Below are positions 6,726 to 14,096 of a stretch of DNA of 46,755 nucleotides, piece after piece. How positions within the stretch are numbered: the first letter of the stretch is position 1; every line of letters starts with the position of its first letter. The translations under genes were made by a program, and so were the position numbers. Location: positions 1-46,755 of IMG/VR virus record IMGVR_UViG_3300005337_000025; one strand, written 5' to 3'. This DNA comes from a virus. Below the pieces are notes generated by a model. That model was not told the origin of the DNA and made no database searches. It worked only from the letters and a program-made list of their open reading frames with translations.

Positions 6726-7475
6726 TCAATCAGACAGCAAGCGCAACTGATACTTGCCTTTGCGCTCGCCGTGCAGCGGAAACGATACGTTTCTGACGCG
6801 CTGGTCCCAGCATGCCCGACACTTCCCACATTCTCCGGCGCTGTGCCCGTCCTTGCTCCTCGTGTATGACTTGCACTCGATTGACCGCTGCCCAGCAGCT
6901 GTCACTTTGCCGAGGTTCCGATTCCCATGCCCGCGGTGAATTGTCGACGTAACGAGTCCGGCGGGAACACCAGTCGCCGGGCGGTCAATGAAGTCGGCGC
7001 TCACCCTGACGCACAGATTAGACGGGAACGCGCCGTGCGCCGCCAGGTACCTGCGAACCATGTGCGGCTCGTGAGTTGGCAACCAGTGCCTGACATCGGG
7101 GGTGGCCTGGCAGACCATGACGATACGCCGGAGATGCGCCACACTCTGAATGTCGCCCGAGTCGTGCCACCTGAAGTACGGGACGGCCGGATCGACGTAC
7201 TGGCGCACAAGAACGACCATCGCCTCCACCCACCGGGGGTCTCTCAGGCCGCGCATTCGAGCCCTGTGCGCCTTTACTACCTCGTGCTTCGTCGCGTAGT
7301 AGTTCGTCCGTGCGTAGCACTGGCCGCATGCCGTTCGCGGGTCGGCGGCCAGGTCACTCCCGCGCTTACACTGGAACGCCGAAAGGCCGAACGAGCGGCC
7401 GGGCATCTTCGACGTCTGCCCCAGCTGCGCGTCCGGCCTTCCCAGTGCGATGGTGGCCGCCTCCCGAAGGTCCAT
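6726..7475 (-). CDS. GP88-like phage protein, 249 aa
   Basis: A 249-residue protein of the gp88 type first named in actinobacterial phages. Diagnostic stretches are the start TSKMPGRSFGLSAFQC, the Cys cluster CGQCYA (residues 50-55), YFRWHDSGDIQ (100-110) and ATPDVRHWLPTHE; a second Cys cluster CGKCRACW lies near the C-terminus. The conserved Cys groups and WHDSGD suggest metal or iron-sulfur binding, and a radical-SAM-like link has been suggested for such proteins, but I cannot assign a reaction. It lies in the late operon between coupled small genes and the lysis block, whereas relatives are often in early regions. Confidence 0.75.
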   Translation of the reverse strand: MDLREAATIALGRPDAQLGQTSKMPGRSFGLSAFQCKRGSDLAADPRTACGQCYARTNYYATKHEVVKAHRARMRGLRDPRWVEAMVVLVRQYVDPAVPYFRWHDSGDIQSVAHLRRIVMVCQATPDVRHWLPTHEPHMVRRYLAAHGAFPSNLCVRVSADFIDRPATGVPAGLVTSTIHRGHGNRNLGKVTAAGQRSIECKSYTRSKDGHSAGECGKCRACWDQRVRNVSFPLHGERKGKYQLRLLSD

Positions 7476-7479
7476 GCCC

Positions 7480-7836
7480 CTACAGGTCTACATCAGGAGA
7501 CAGCGGCTCGCGCGATAATTCTTCCTGCGCGCAGTTGTTGACGAAATGCTTCGACCGCGCCGCCAGCTTCTGGATGCGCTCTAGGAGTGCGGCTGCCGAG
7601 GCAAGCCAGTGGACGTAATCAGCGCGTGACAGTCCTTCAGGAGGGATCGCCAGTCCTCGACAAGTTCCCTCTGCCTCATGGAAGACGAGCGCAAGTTCGT
7701 GGAACCCGTACTTGTCGAAGTGCCCCGGCGGGCGCGGCCATGGGTACTTGGCGACGTACTCCCCCCCCGGGTCGTCTCGTTTTCCAGATCCGCCGTGCCC
7801 TCCGCCTCCACTGCCTTCGGGTCGTTCTGCATTCAC
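7480..7836 (-). CDS. Hypothetical protein, 118 aa
   Basis: A 118-residue protein with a Gly/Glu/Asp-rich disordered N-terminus (about residues 5-30) and a helical C-terminal half containing YGFHELALVFHEAEG and WLASAAALLERI. The GTG at 7836 overlaps the previous stop (GTGA); the longer in-frame extension to 8001 would overlap the neighbour by 170 bases and was rejected. No family recognised. Confidence 0.6.
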   Translation of the reverse strand: MNAERPEGSGGGGHGGSGKRDDPGGEYVAKYPWPRPPGHFDKYGFHELALVFHEAEGTCRGLAIPPEGLSRADYVHWLASAAALLERIQKLAARSKHFVNNCAQEELSREPLSPDVDL

Positions 7837-8186
7837 TTTGCCCCCGTGGTTGTCTTTCTCTTTGCGGATTTGGTGGCGCCTTGCGCTTTCAGGTCGGCGA
7901 TCTGTTTCAGCAGTTCCCGGTAATGACCGGCCTCTATAGCATCGGATGTCTGGAACCTTTTGTAAATGGGCTCTAGCTCGTGATCTATCAATGGCTGCCA
8001 AACGACGGTCTGTACCTCGTGCTTTATGTACTTACCGGCTGAGAACACCTGCGCGGAGATAGTGGCAACTGCCGTCATCACCCCCGCAATTGCCTTTACA
8101 CGTCCGCTGAGTGGACGCTGGTACCATGCCTTATGGGTCAGGACCGGGACGCCCTCTCGCATCAATCTAACTGGTGTTCGTCCCAT
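7833..8186 (-). CDS. Small membrane protein, holin candidate, 117 aa
   Basis: A 117-residue protein with a basic N-terminus and one clear membrane segment, VKAIAGVMTAVATISAQVF at about residues 30-48, followed by a helical, Lys-rich C-terminal tail likely to lie in the periplasm or cytoplasm. Size, single span and position before the lysis genes fit a class III-like holin or an inner-membrane spanin, but neither is proven. The ATG shares an A with the preceding stop (TAATG), so it is coupled to the beta-helix gene. Confidence 0.55.
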   Translation of the reverse strand: MGRTPVRLMREGVPVLTHKAWYQRPLSGRVKAIAGVMTAVATISAQVFSAGKYIKHEVQTVVWQPLIDHELEPIYKRFQTSDAIEAGHYRELLKQIADLKAQGATKSAKRKTTTGAK

Positions 8187-9832
8187 TACTGCCCTCCGAA
8201 TGCGCCCAGCGTTCCCTTGCCGCCAGTTACGGCTACCACTGACACCTGGTACGCGCCGCTGTCCACGATTCCGCCTCTGCTAGTTCCTGTAAAACTAATG
8301 GTGGCGCCGAATGTCACGCTTCCCATTCCGACCAATGGAGACGTTCCGAGTACGGCCAGGTTGTACGGCGACGTAATCGAAATATACGCCGGATCGGTGG
8401 TCTTGCTGTTGCAGTCCGCGGACCTATTCGAACACCACGTTGTCCTTGACGTGGTCGGCGTAGAACCCTCCCACGTGCCTGCGTTGTAGCAGTCGTTGTA
8501 GTCGTCTGCGTCGTAGCTGGTGGCGGGTTGGTTCAAGTTGAAGCAGATGCGCGTGCCGCTCCCCGTGAATCGAATCGCATTATTGACTACGGTATGGTGC
8601 GTGCCCTCGTTGCCCACGAAAATTCCCGTGCCGTTGTCGAGTAACACGGAGTTGTTGCGAACCCTGACCTGGTCGCTGGTGAAGTCGGCGGGGGCGGCAG
8701 TCGCCTCGTCATCTGGAACCTTGATTGCGACGTCGGTTATGTTTTGCAGGTTAACGACGACGTTGTTTTCGATTGTCGCGTTTATGCAGCTGCCGCACAC
8801 GATTGACTCGTTGCCGACGTTTACGACGGTGTTTCCTTGGATGAGGACGCCCGTGTTGCTCTCCGCCACGTCAGGATATCCAGGCGCAATCGCTATTCCC
8901 CAGCATCCCGGCGTTATCGCTCCAAGCGGTTCGCTGACCGTGTTTCCTATTACGTACAGGTTTGTAATTCCTGTTCCGTGGATAGTGAACGATGCGCCCT
9001 GGCATCCTGTCCCCGAAGTCCATGCGGCCCTGGTTAGGACGTTATTTCTGTATATGGCGCCGTCGGCCGTGTTGCGCGTTCCGCCGTAAATGTTGTGATT
9101 CAGCTGCGCCCGTGCCGACCCGTTGTTGTCAAAAGTATTCTCGCCGACAACGGTTCCGTCGTCGATGCCGAGATACCCCTGTCCGGGGCAGTCATGGACA
9201 TAATTCTGTACGAATACGAGGTTGGAGTTGTGATACGTAGGTTGATTTCCGCCGCTGTTGTCATGTCCGATCGAGACCCCCTCGATCTCGTTGTCGCACA
9301 TTTCGACGTCATTGACCTGGTTGTAGATGAAGTACGCCTCGCCGGTTGACCCATCTCCTATGATGTGCAGTCCGTTGAACACGTACCCGCCTACCGGCGT
9401 GCTCGTAGTCGACCCGTGGGACATCGAGAACGCGAACGTGGACGTGGGATCGATGATGATCGGCCTGAATCCGGCACCGCCCCACGCGGCGGTGTACGAC
9501 ATGACGTACGCCCTACTGCTGGCCGTAGATGAACTGTTTACCCACGCCGTTCCCGTCGCTGTCCAGCTTCCTCCGTTGCAGAACTCGATTCCGTCTCCTG
9601 CGGGCATGGACCCGAACAGAGACACGGCCGTTGCGAACGTCTGCTTCGCCGTTGCTGGCGTCAGCCCGTTGGCGGCGTCGCTTCCGGCTACGCAACCAGC
9701 CTGCGCCCCAGAACCGCAGGCGCAGAAATAGTGAACCGTCCCGGTCGGCGCGGTGTGCGGGCACACGGCGCCAGCGGCGCGCGACGTGATGACGAGCGCC
9801 ACGACGATCGCAATGCGCGCCAGCTGCCTCAC
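8186..9832 (-). CDS. Exported right-handed beta-helix protein, 548 aa
   Basis: A 548-residue protein with a Sec signal peptide (VRQLARIAIVVALVITSRAAGA, cleavage near AGA-VC) followed by a parallel beta-helix. After a Cys-rich cap comes GSDAANGLTPATAKQTF, the usual opening of secreted beta-helix proteins, then many Asn-rich rungs (NNVL, ENNVVV, VRNNSVLLDN) and a terminal IVDSGAYQV motif typical of bacterial beta-helix ends. This fold suits polysaccharide binding or cleavage. The GTG at 9832 overlaps the preceding stop (GTGA). A Sec signal is unexpected for a virion spike, which assembles in the cytoplasm, so it may instead be secreted by the infected cell or recently taken from a bacterial gene. 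Confidence 0.75.
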   Translation of the reverse strand: MRQLARIAIVVALVITSRAAGAVCPHTAPTGTVHYFCACGSGAQAGCVAGSDAANGLTPATAKQTFATAVSLFGSMPAGDGIEFCNGGSWTATGTAWVNSSSTASSRAYVMSYTAAWGGAGFRPIIIDPTSTFAFSMSHGSTTSTPVGGYVFNGLHIIGDGSTGEAYFIYNQVNDVEMCDNEIEGVSIGHDNSGGNQPTYHNSNLVFVQNYVHDCPGQGYLGIDDGTVVGENTFDNNGSARAQLNHNIYGGTRNTADGAIYRNNVLTRAAWTSGTGCQGASFTIHGTGITNLYVIGNTVSEPLGAITPGCWGIAIAPGYPDVAESNTGVLIQGNTVVNVGNESIVCGSCINATIENNVVVNLQNITDVAIKVPDDEATAAPADFTSDQVRVRNNSVLLDNGTGIFVGNEGTHHTVVNNAIRFTGSGTRICFNLNQPATSYDADDYNDCYNAGTWEGSTPTTSRTTWCSNRSADCNSKTTDPAYISITSPYNLAVLGTSPLVGMGSVTFGATISFTGTSRGGIVDSGAYQVSVVAVTGGKGTLGAFGGQ

Positions 9833-10116
9833 TGGCAAAGCTCCGGGTACCTCCGGCAGTGGGCGTCGCGAGCCGGATCGTGCTCGCTCCCGAACCACTG
9901 CCGGGCATGGTGCCCAGGCGCCCCCCCGGCGCCAAGACTCGACAGCCGACGCCACGGTCCACGGCGGCCTCCGGTCTCCCACATCCCCTCTCGCCAGTGA
10001 GGATCTGACGTATCGCGACGGCTCGCCATGATGGGGGACCTGGTCGTTGACATGGCCGCCATGAACAGGCCCACCATCCCGGCACCGATCACGGCCGCTC
10101 CTACAAAATTCTTCAC
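9829..10116 (-). CDS. Small membrane-anchored protein, 95 aa
   Basis: A 95-residue protein beginning MKNFVGAAVIGAGMVGLFMAAM, a single hydrophobic segment serving as membrane anchor or signal sequence, followed by a basic, Gly/Arg/Trp-rich tail with His residues. It is joined by an ATGA overlap to the exported 244-residue protein upstream and by GTGA to the beta-helix gene downstream. No family recognised. The coupling suggests it works with the exported proteins on either side. Confidence 0.6.
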   Translation of the reverse strand: MKNFVGAAVIGAGMVGLFMAAMSTTRSPIMASRRDTSDPHWREGMWETGGRRGPWRRLSSLGAGGAPGHHARQWFGSEHDPARDAHCRRYPELCQ

Positions 10117-10847
10117 GGGCTCCCTCCGTAAAACATCGCGTTGAATGTCGGTCCTGCTCCGCTCGACTCGTCGACTGCCAATCCGAACGTCATGTGCCCG
10201 CCGAAGTCAGAACTCGTGTACGTGGCTGCCTGTGTCCCGGTTGCAGTCACACGCTTCCACTCCCACGATCCAGTAGCCGGCGCGGTGGTTACGATCGTAA
10301 AGCCACTGCCACCTACGGTCGGAGCGTCGCCTGTGTCGTTGATTGCCCATCCGATTAGCAACGCTGGCTGCGCCGTGCTGGTGAAGTTACCACTGCTCAA
10401 CGCGGAGCCACTGCCGGCTGACTGAACGGCTCCAGCGTGCCCGTCAATAGCACCGGTCGCCGCTCCGGTTATCTCTACCGCGCTTAGGACTGGGAAGTTT
10501 GCCGCTGTTCCGAACGTGACCGTAATGGTCACGGAACCTGATGCTGAATTGGTCTTAGCGAATGTACCGCCGCTGCTCGTGAACGACGCATCATTGAGCA
10601 CGTCCAGTTGCGTGTATGCGCCGTTGACATTGTCTGCAACCGAAAGCGTCGACGTGATGCCAGCAGACAACACGCCGACGACGATCGTGCTGCCAGTCGA
10701 CACCGTCAGCGACGCCGTCAGTGTCGATGACCCAGGAGCGAACGTCCCTCCAGTCGTGACAGGAGTGCCGAACGCAACAGTAGCTAGCGCCGGAGTCGAC
10801 GCGGAGACTGCGATCAGGAAGGAGAGAAGTCTTACTACGTGTCGCAT
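10113..10847 (-). CDS. Exported Thr/Ser/Gly-rich beta-sandwich protein, 244 aa
   Basis: A 244-residue protein with a Sec signal peptide (MRHVVRLLSFLIAVSASTPALA, a clean Ala-x-Ala site at residue 20-22). The mature part is rich in Thr, Ser, Gly and Ala and predicted all-beta, of a type common in phage and bacterial surface proteins; it contains SVADNVNGAYTQLDV, reminiscent of modules with the pattern D-x-x-G-N-x-Y. No enzyme motif is seen. It could be a carbohydrate-binding or adhesin-like domain. It is upstream in the same coupled cassette as the small membrane protein and the exported beta-helix. Confidence 0.65.
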   Translation of the reverse strand: MRHVVRLLSFLIAVSASTPALATVAFGTPVTTGGTFAPGSSTLTASLTVSTGSTIVVGVLSAGITSTLSVADNVNGAYTQLDVLNDASFTSSGGTFAKTNSASGSVTITVTFGTAANFPVLSAVEITGAATGAIDGHAGAVQSAGSGSALSSGNFTSTAQPALLIGWAINDTGDAPTVGGSGFTIVTTAPATGSWEWKRVTATGTQAATYTSSDFGGHMTFGLAVDESSGAGPTFNAMFYGGSP

Positions 10848-10856
10848 GCGTGTTTC

Positions 10857-12344
10857 CTAGTTGGACGTACCGGCGGCGCAGTACAGGTTCGTGCCCTTGG
10901 CCTTGCACGTGATGATATCCAGCGCGGAGGCGGCCGTGCTCAGAGTCGGAGCCGATCCTGCCGTCCCAACCGGACCGACCCAGTGCGTATTAGGACACCA
11001 CGACCCGATCAGTCGCGATCCGGTTCCGTCCTGATGAACCCATATCGTTAACCCGTTGCTGTCGCCGGACGGCATCGTGCATGTGGACGTCCCAGTCACG
11101 CTTGACGTCAGAGTAATGTCGCAATTAACGGACGCCGTAAAATCGCACAGAGCAACGTTTGCTCCGCCTTTGTTTGTCGTGGTCGTGCTGGCGAGCATGT
11201 ACCCCTTTGCTCCAGTTATCGCACCGCTGATAGCTCCGCCCGTCAGTGGCAAATACACGCCCGCCCCTGACAATTGTCCCCAGATTACGGAACCATCATT
11301 GAACAGCGTGATCACATCGCACAGGTTTGCCCCTGTGCTCAGGGTCGGTGGCGTCGACGACGACGCAGTATCCCTCCATGTGACACCGGAGAACCACCCA
11401 GAAATCAGCCGCGATCCGGTTCCGTCCTGGCATATTTCCAGGGTGTAATACCCTGGCAAGTCTGGCAGGGTACACGACGATGACGTTACAGGGCCCGTAA
11501 GCGTATCTAGATTGATCTTCTTTCCAGTTGCGTTGCTGAAGTCGCACAGGACCTGGCTGGCGCCTGTCTTGTTTCCATTGTTTAAGACGACGAATCCCTG
11601 ATTCGTGATCCCCTTCTGGGGATGGGTTGCCATATCGACGGTGCCGCCGTATGTGCTCGTCCCGTTGAACGTCCACCCGGACACGGTTGCTCCGCTCGCT
11701 AGCGGTACGACGCCGGTTCCTGTTTCGTCGTTGAGTTTTCCGGCGAGCACGGAGGACGCGAACGTGCCGATGTCTGACATCGCGCCACTGGTGGCCACTG
11801 CGGCGAGCCCTGACACGGCGCTTGACGCTATCGCGATCGTCGTGGACGTGCATACCGTCCCTAGTCCATGACTCTCGAACGTCACGACGCCAACGTGAGA
11901 GGCATCGCCGCAGGAGCCAACGGCGATGCCGGAGGCCGCCAGGCTGATGGTCGGCGTGGAACCTCCGCTCGACTGTACCGGCGCCGTTGCCCCGACGGAC
12001 GACACCCCGCCGCCAGATGCACCGAGCATGGCGTTTACCTGAGAGGGCGTCAGATCGACCTCGTTCCCCGAGGCGCCGCCGTTGTTGCCCTTGATGGTCA
12101 GGCCAGGCGCCTGCGCCAACATCGAGTTCGTGATGGCGTTCGAGTTGACGACCCAACTCGTCCCGGCTCCGCTGACCGTGATACTTCCCTTGTTACCGTC
12201 GGTGACTCCGGTACCTGACCCGCCGCCAGGAAGAGGCGTGTAGGAGCCCATCCGGCGAGACGCCGGAGCCGGAGCCGGCTTCTTTCCGCAGCCTGCCGCG
12301 AGCGCGAGCGCGACGACTGCGGCGATAATCCTCCCCCGCAGCAT
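10857..12344 (-). CDS. Tail-fibre-like protein with lipoprotein signal, 495 aa
   Basis: A 495-residue protein whose N-terminus is a lipoprotein signal (hydrophobic core, then ALAAGC, with Cys19 as lipid site) and a PAPAPA linker. The next region is typical of tail fibres: NAITNSMLAQ, then IKGNNGGASGNEVDLTPSQVNAMLG, and further on LPLTGGAISGAITG. The C-terminal third has two homologous modules of about 95 residues, each with a CDF start, QDGTGSRLI and a PTLST turn. The ATG at 12344 shares its A with the preceding TGA (TGATG). A fibre with a lipobox is unusual: either it stays in the host envelope or the hydrophobic N-terminus serves a virion-assembly role. Confidence 0.7.
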   Translation of the reverse strand: MLRGRIIAAVVALALAAGCGKKPAPAPASRRMGSYTPLPGGGSGTGVTDGNKGSITVSGAGTSWVVNSNAITNSMLAQAPGLTIKGNNGGASGNEVDLTPSQVNAMLGASGGGVSSVGATAPVQSSGGSTPTISLAASGIAVGSCGDASHVGVVTFESHGLGTVCTSTTIAIASSAVSGLAAVATSGAMSDIGTFASSVLAGKLNDETGTGVVPLASGATVSGWTFNGTSTYGGTVDMATHPQKGITNQGFVVLNNGNKTGASQVLCDFSNATGKKINLDTLTGPVTSSSCTLPDLPGYYTLEICQDGTGSRLISGWFSGVTWRDTASSSTPPTLSTGANLCDVITLFNDGSVIWGQLSGAGVYLPLTGGAISGAITGAKGYMLASTTTTNKGGANVALCDFTASVNCDITLTSSVTGTSTCTMPSGDSNGLTIWVHQDGTGSRLIGSWCPNTHWVGPVGTAGSAPTLSTAASALDIITCKAKGTNLYCAAGTSN

Positions 12345-12718
12345 CACGACTGGGCCGCCCGCTGCTTTTCGGTCATGTGCTGCGTCGGCTTCCAGACCGT
12401 CTGATTGGTGCCGCCGTTGGTCCACACGACGCGGAGGAACGGGACGCCCTCGACGGCCACGTCCACCGGACCATCGACCACCCCGGCGCCTGGCGCCCCG
12501 ATGGCATACGACTGGAATACCTTGAACCCGGTGACGCCGTCGTCGCTCTTGAGGATCTTCAGCGTGCCGGCCTGGTCATGGTCCAGCATCACTTCGTACC
12601 TCGTGAGCAAGAACGTGTCGAGGCGCGACCCGAGAAACGCCGTGTACGAGTCGAATAGAACCGTGTCGCCGCTCCCCGTCGGGAGAACCAGCGCCGCAGC
12701 CGTATTACCGATGTCCAT
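12344..12718 (-). CDS. Putative virion protein, 124 aa
   Basis: A 124-residue beta-rich protein (LFDSYTAFLGSRLDTFLL, VEGVPFLRVVWTNGG) with the character of small tail or fibre-associated proteins: alternating strands, no signal peptide, no enzyme motif. It is immediately upstream of the lipidated tail-fibre-like protein, sharing a TGATG junction, and may connect fibres to the particle or act as a chaperone. Family not identified. Its start overlaps the end of the preceding large gene by 14 bases. Confidence 0.6.
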   Translation of the reverse strand: MDIGNTAAALVLPTGSGDTVLFDSYTAFLGSRLDTFLLTRYEVMLDHDQAGTLKILKSDDGVTGFKVFQSYAIGAPGAGVVDGPVDVAVEGVPFLRVVWTNGGTNQTVWKPTQHMTEKQRAAQS

Positions 12719-14096
12719 CTTTGTCCCTTTCTTCTGCCTGCATGAGCATCATTTGAATCTCCGGAGACAGCAGTCCCAACGGAGACTCAACCCCAGAACT
12801 GTACCCGAGTCCCGTTGCCGGCTTGACGATACGTTCCATTCCAGCGCCAGCGTTGTGCATCAACGTTTTCAGGATACTGCTTTGCGCTCCACCCGTGAAC
12901 ACAGGGTCGTATCGCAACGCGCCCTCTGCGTTGCGCGCGGCGAGCCTGTCTAGCCAGTGCGAGTATTCAGGCCGCAAGTGCATGTCCATCGTCAGGGACG
13001 AATTCTCGCTCCCCGGACGTCCGTACGATGCGAGTCGACCACGCGCAGCCTCGGCCTGGCCGGGCATACCTTCCGTCGGCCCCCCGGTGCCTCCGCCCAT
13101 CGCGCTCATTCGCTCCGACGCGTCCGGGAGGTGCCTTCCCCCTGTCCGCCGCAGTTCCGAAAACGAGGGGACCGCGATGTCCTGCCGGGCCGCCTCGGCC
13201 AGCTGCATCGTTCCTTCCTCGCCCGGCGCCAGGGCGCGGCCTTCCGCGTCGAAGAACCCCCCCGCCGCCGGCCGCCGGAACCCCGGCCGGCCGCCAACCG
13301 CCTCGATGCGGTCAACGGCCTGGCCGATGTCACCGCCCGTGCGCGCTCGAACGGGCGCGCCGTTCGAAGGCCCGGCGCCGGTCCTCGCGACCGCCCCCAG
13401 CAGCGCCGCCGCAGGCAAGTCCTCTGGCTTGGCTCCCCCGACCTCCGCCGCGCTCGCCCCCTCCGCCCCGCCGATAACTGACGTCCTGGCAGCCGACCCG
13501 AGCCGACCAAAGTCCATCAGGCGGTACAGCAGCGGGACATCCGCCACCAGACCGCCCACGCCGGCCCCTGCGATGCCCGAGACGATCTGTTGGGCTCCCG
13601 GGTCGTCCAGGTTGACCATGCCCTCCTGGCGGTCAACGGCGCGCCTGTGGCCCTCCATGCCCGCCAGGTTCCGCCTGGCGGGCGCCGTGTCGTCGTCAGC
13701 GTAGCCAACCGGAGGCTTTCCGTTCGTCGCCTCCTGCTCCGCGGCATGCATGACCGTCCCCGGTTTCTCTCCGCTCGCCTCCGCGATGCCGGCTGACAGC
13801 AGCCGCTCCCTCTCCGGGGTTGGCAGTTCGCTAACATCGTCGACTCTGCCCCGCCCTCCCACGTCGAACGCCGGCAGTGCCGCGCTAGTCGGCCTGCCCC
13901 CCTCGAATGGCCGCTTCTCCTCTGGCGCCGGTTGGAATAGTTCGTCGCCCCTGCGAAGTCCGCCTCCGCGTGGGTCAACGCGCTCGCCAGTTGGCGTGGC
14001 CCCACCGGCCTTCCGCTTCGCGACTGCCGTCCGGATCTCCTCGTCGGACAGCCCGGCTTCTACCGCCTCGTCAATTAGATCCTTGAGCGGTTTCAC
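12705..14096 (-). CDS. Putative internal virion protein, 463 aa
   Basis: A 463-residue protein with a helical N-terminus (KPLKDLIDEAVEAGLSDEEIRTAV, resembling a short SHOCT/UBA-like helix pair), a long Gly/Ala/Pro/Arg-rich low-complexity middle with one Gly-rich hydrophobic stretch (IVSGIAGAGVGGLVADV, about 165-181), and an ordered C-terminus with a His/Tyr-containing block. It occupies the position of the ejection/internal protein genes in podoviruses, next to two other long Ala-rich proteins. Role is inferred from composition and position. ATGA junction with the preceding gene. Confidence 0.6.
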   Translation of the reverse strand: MKPLKDLIDEAVEAGLSDEEIRTAVAKRKAGGATPTGERVDPRGGGLRRGDELFQPAPEEKRPFEGGRPTSAALPAFDVGGRGRVDDVSELPTPERERLLSAGIAEASGEKPGTVMHAAEQEATNGKPPVGYADDDTAPARRNLAGMEGHRRAVDRQEGMVNLDDPGAQQIVSGIAGAGVGGLVADVPLLYRLMDFGRLGSAARTSVIGGAEGASAAEVGGAKPEDLPAAALLGAVARTGAGPSNGAPVRARTGGDIGQAVDRIEAVGGRPGFRRPAAGGFFDAEGRALAPGEEGTMQLAEAARQDIAVPSFSELRRTGGRHLPDASERMSAMGGGTGGPTEGMPGQAEAARGRLASYGRPGSENSSLTMDMHLRPEYSHWLDRLAARNAEGALRYDPVFTGGAQSSILKTLMHNAGAGMERIVKPATGLGYSSGVESPLGLLSPEIQMMLMQAEERDKDGHR

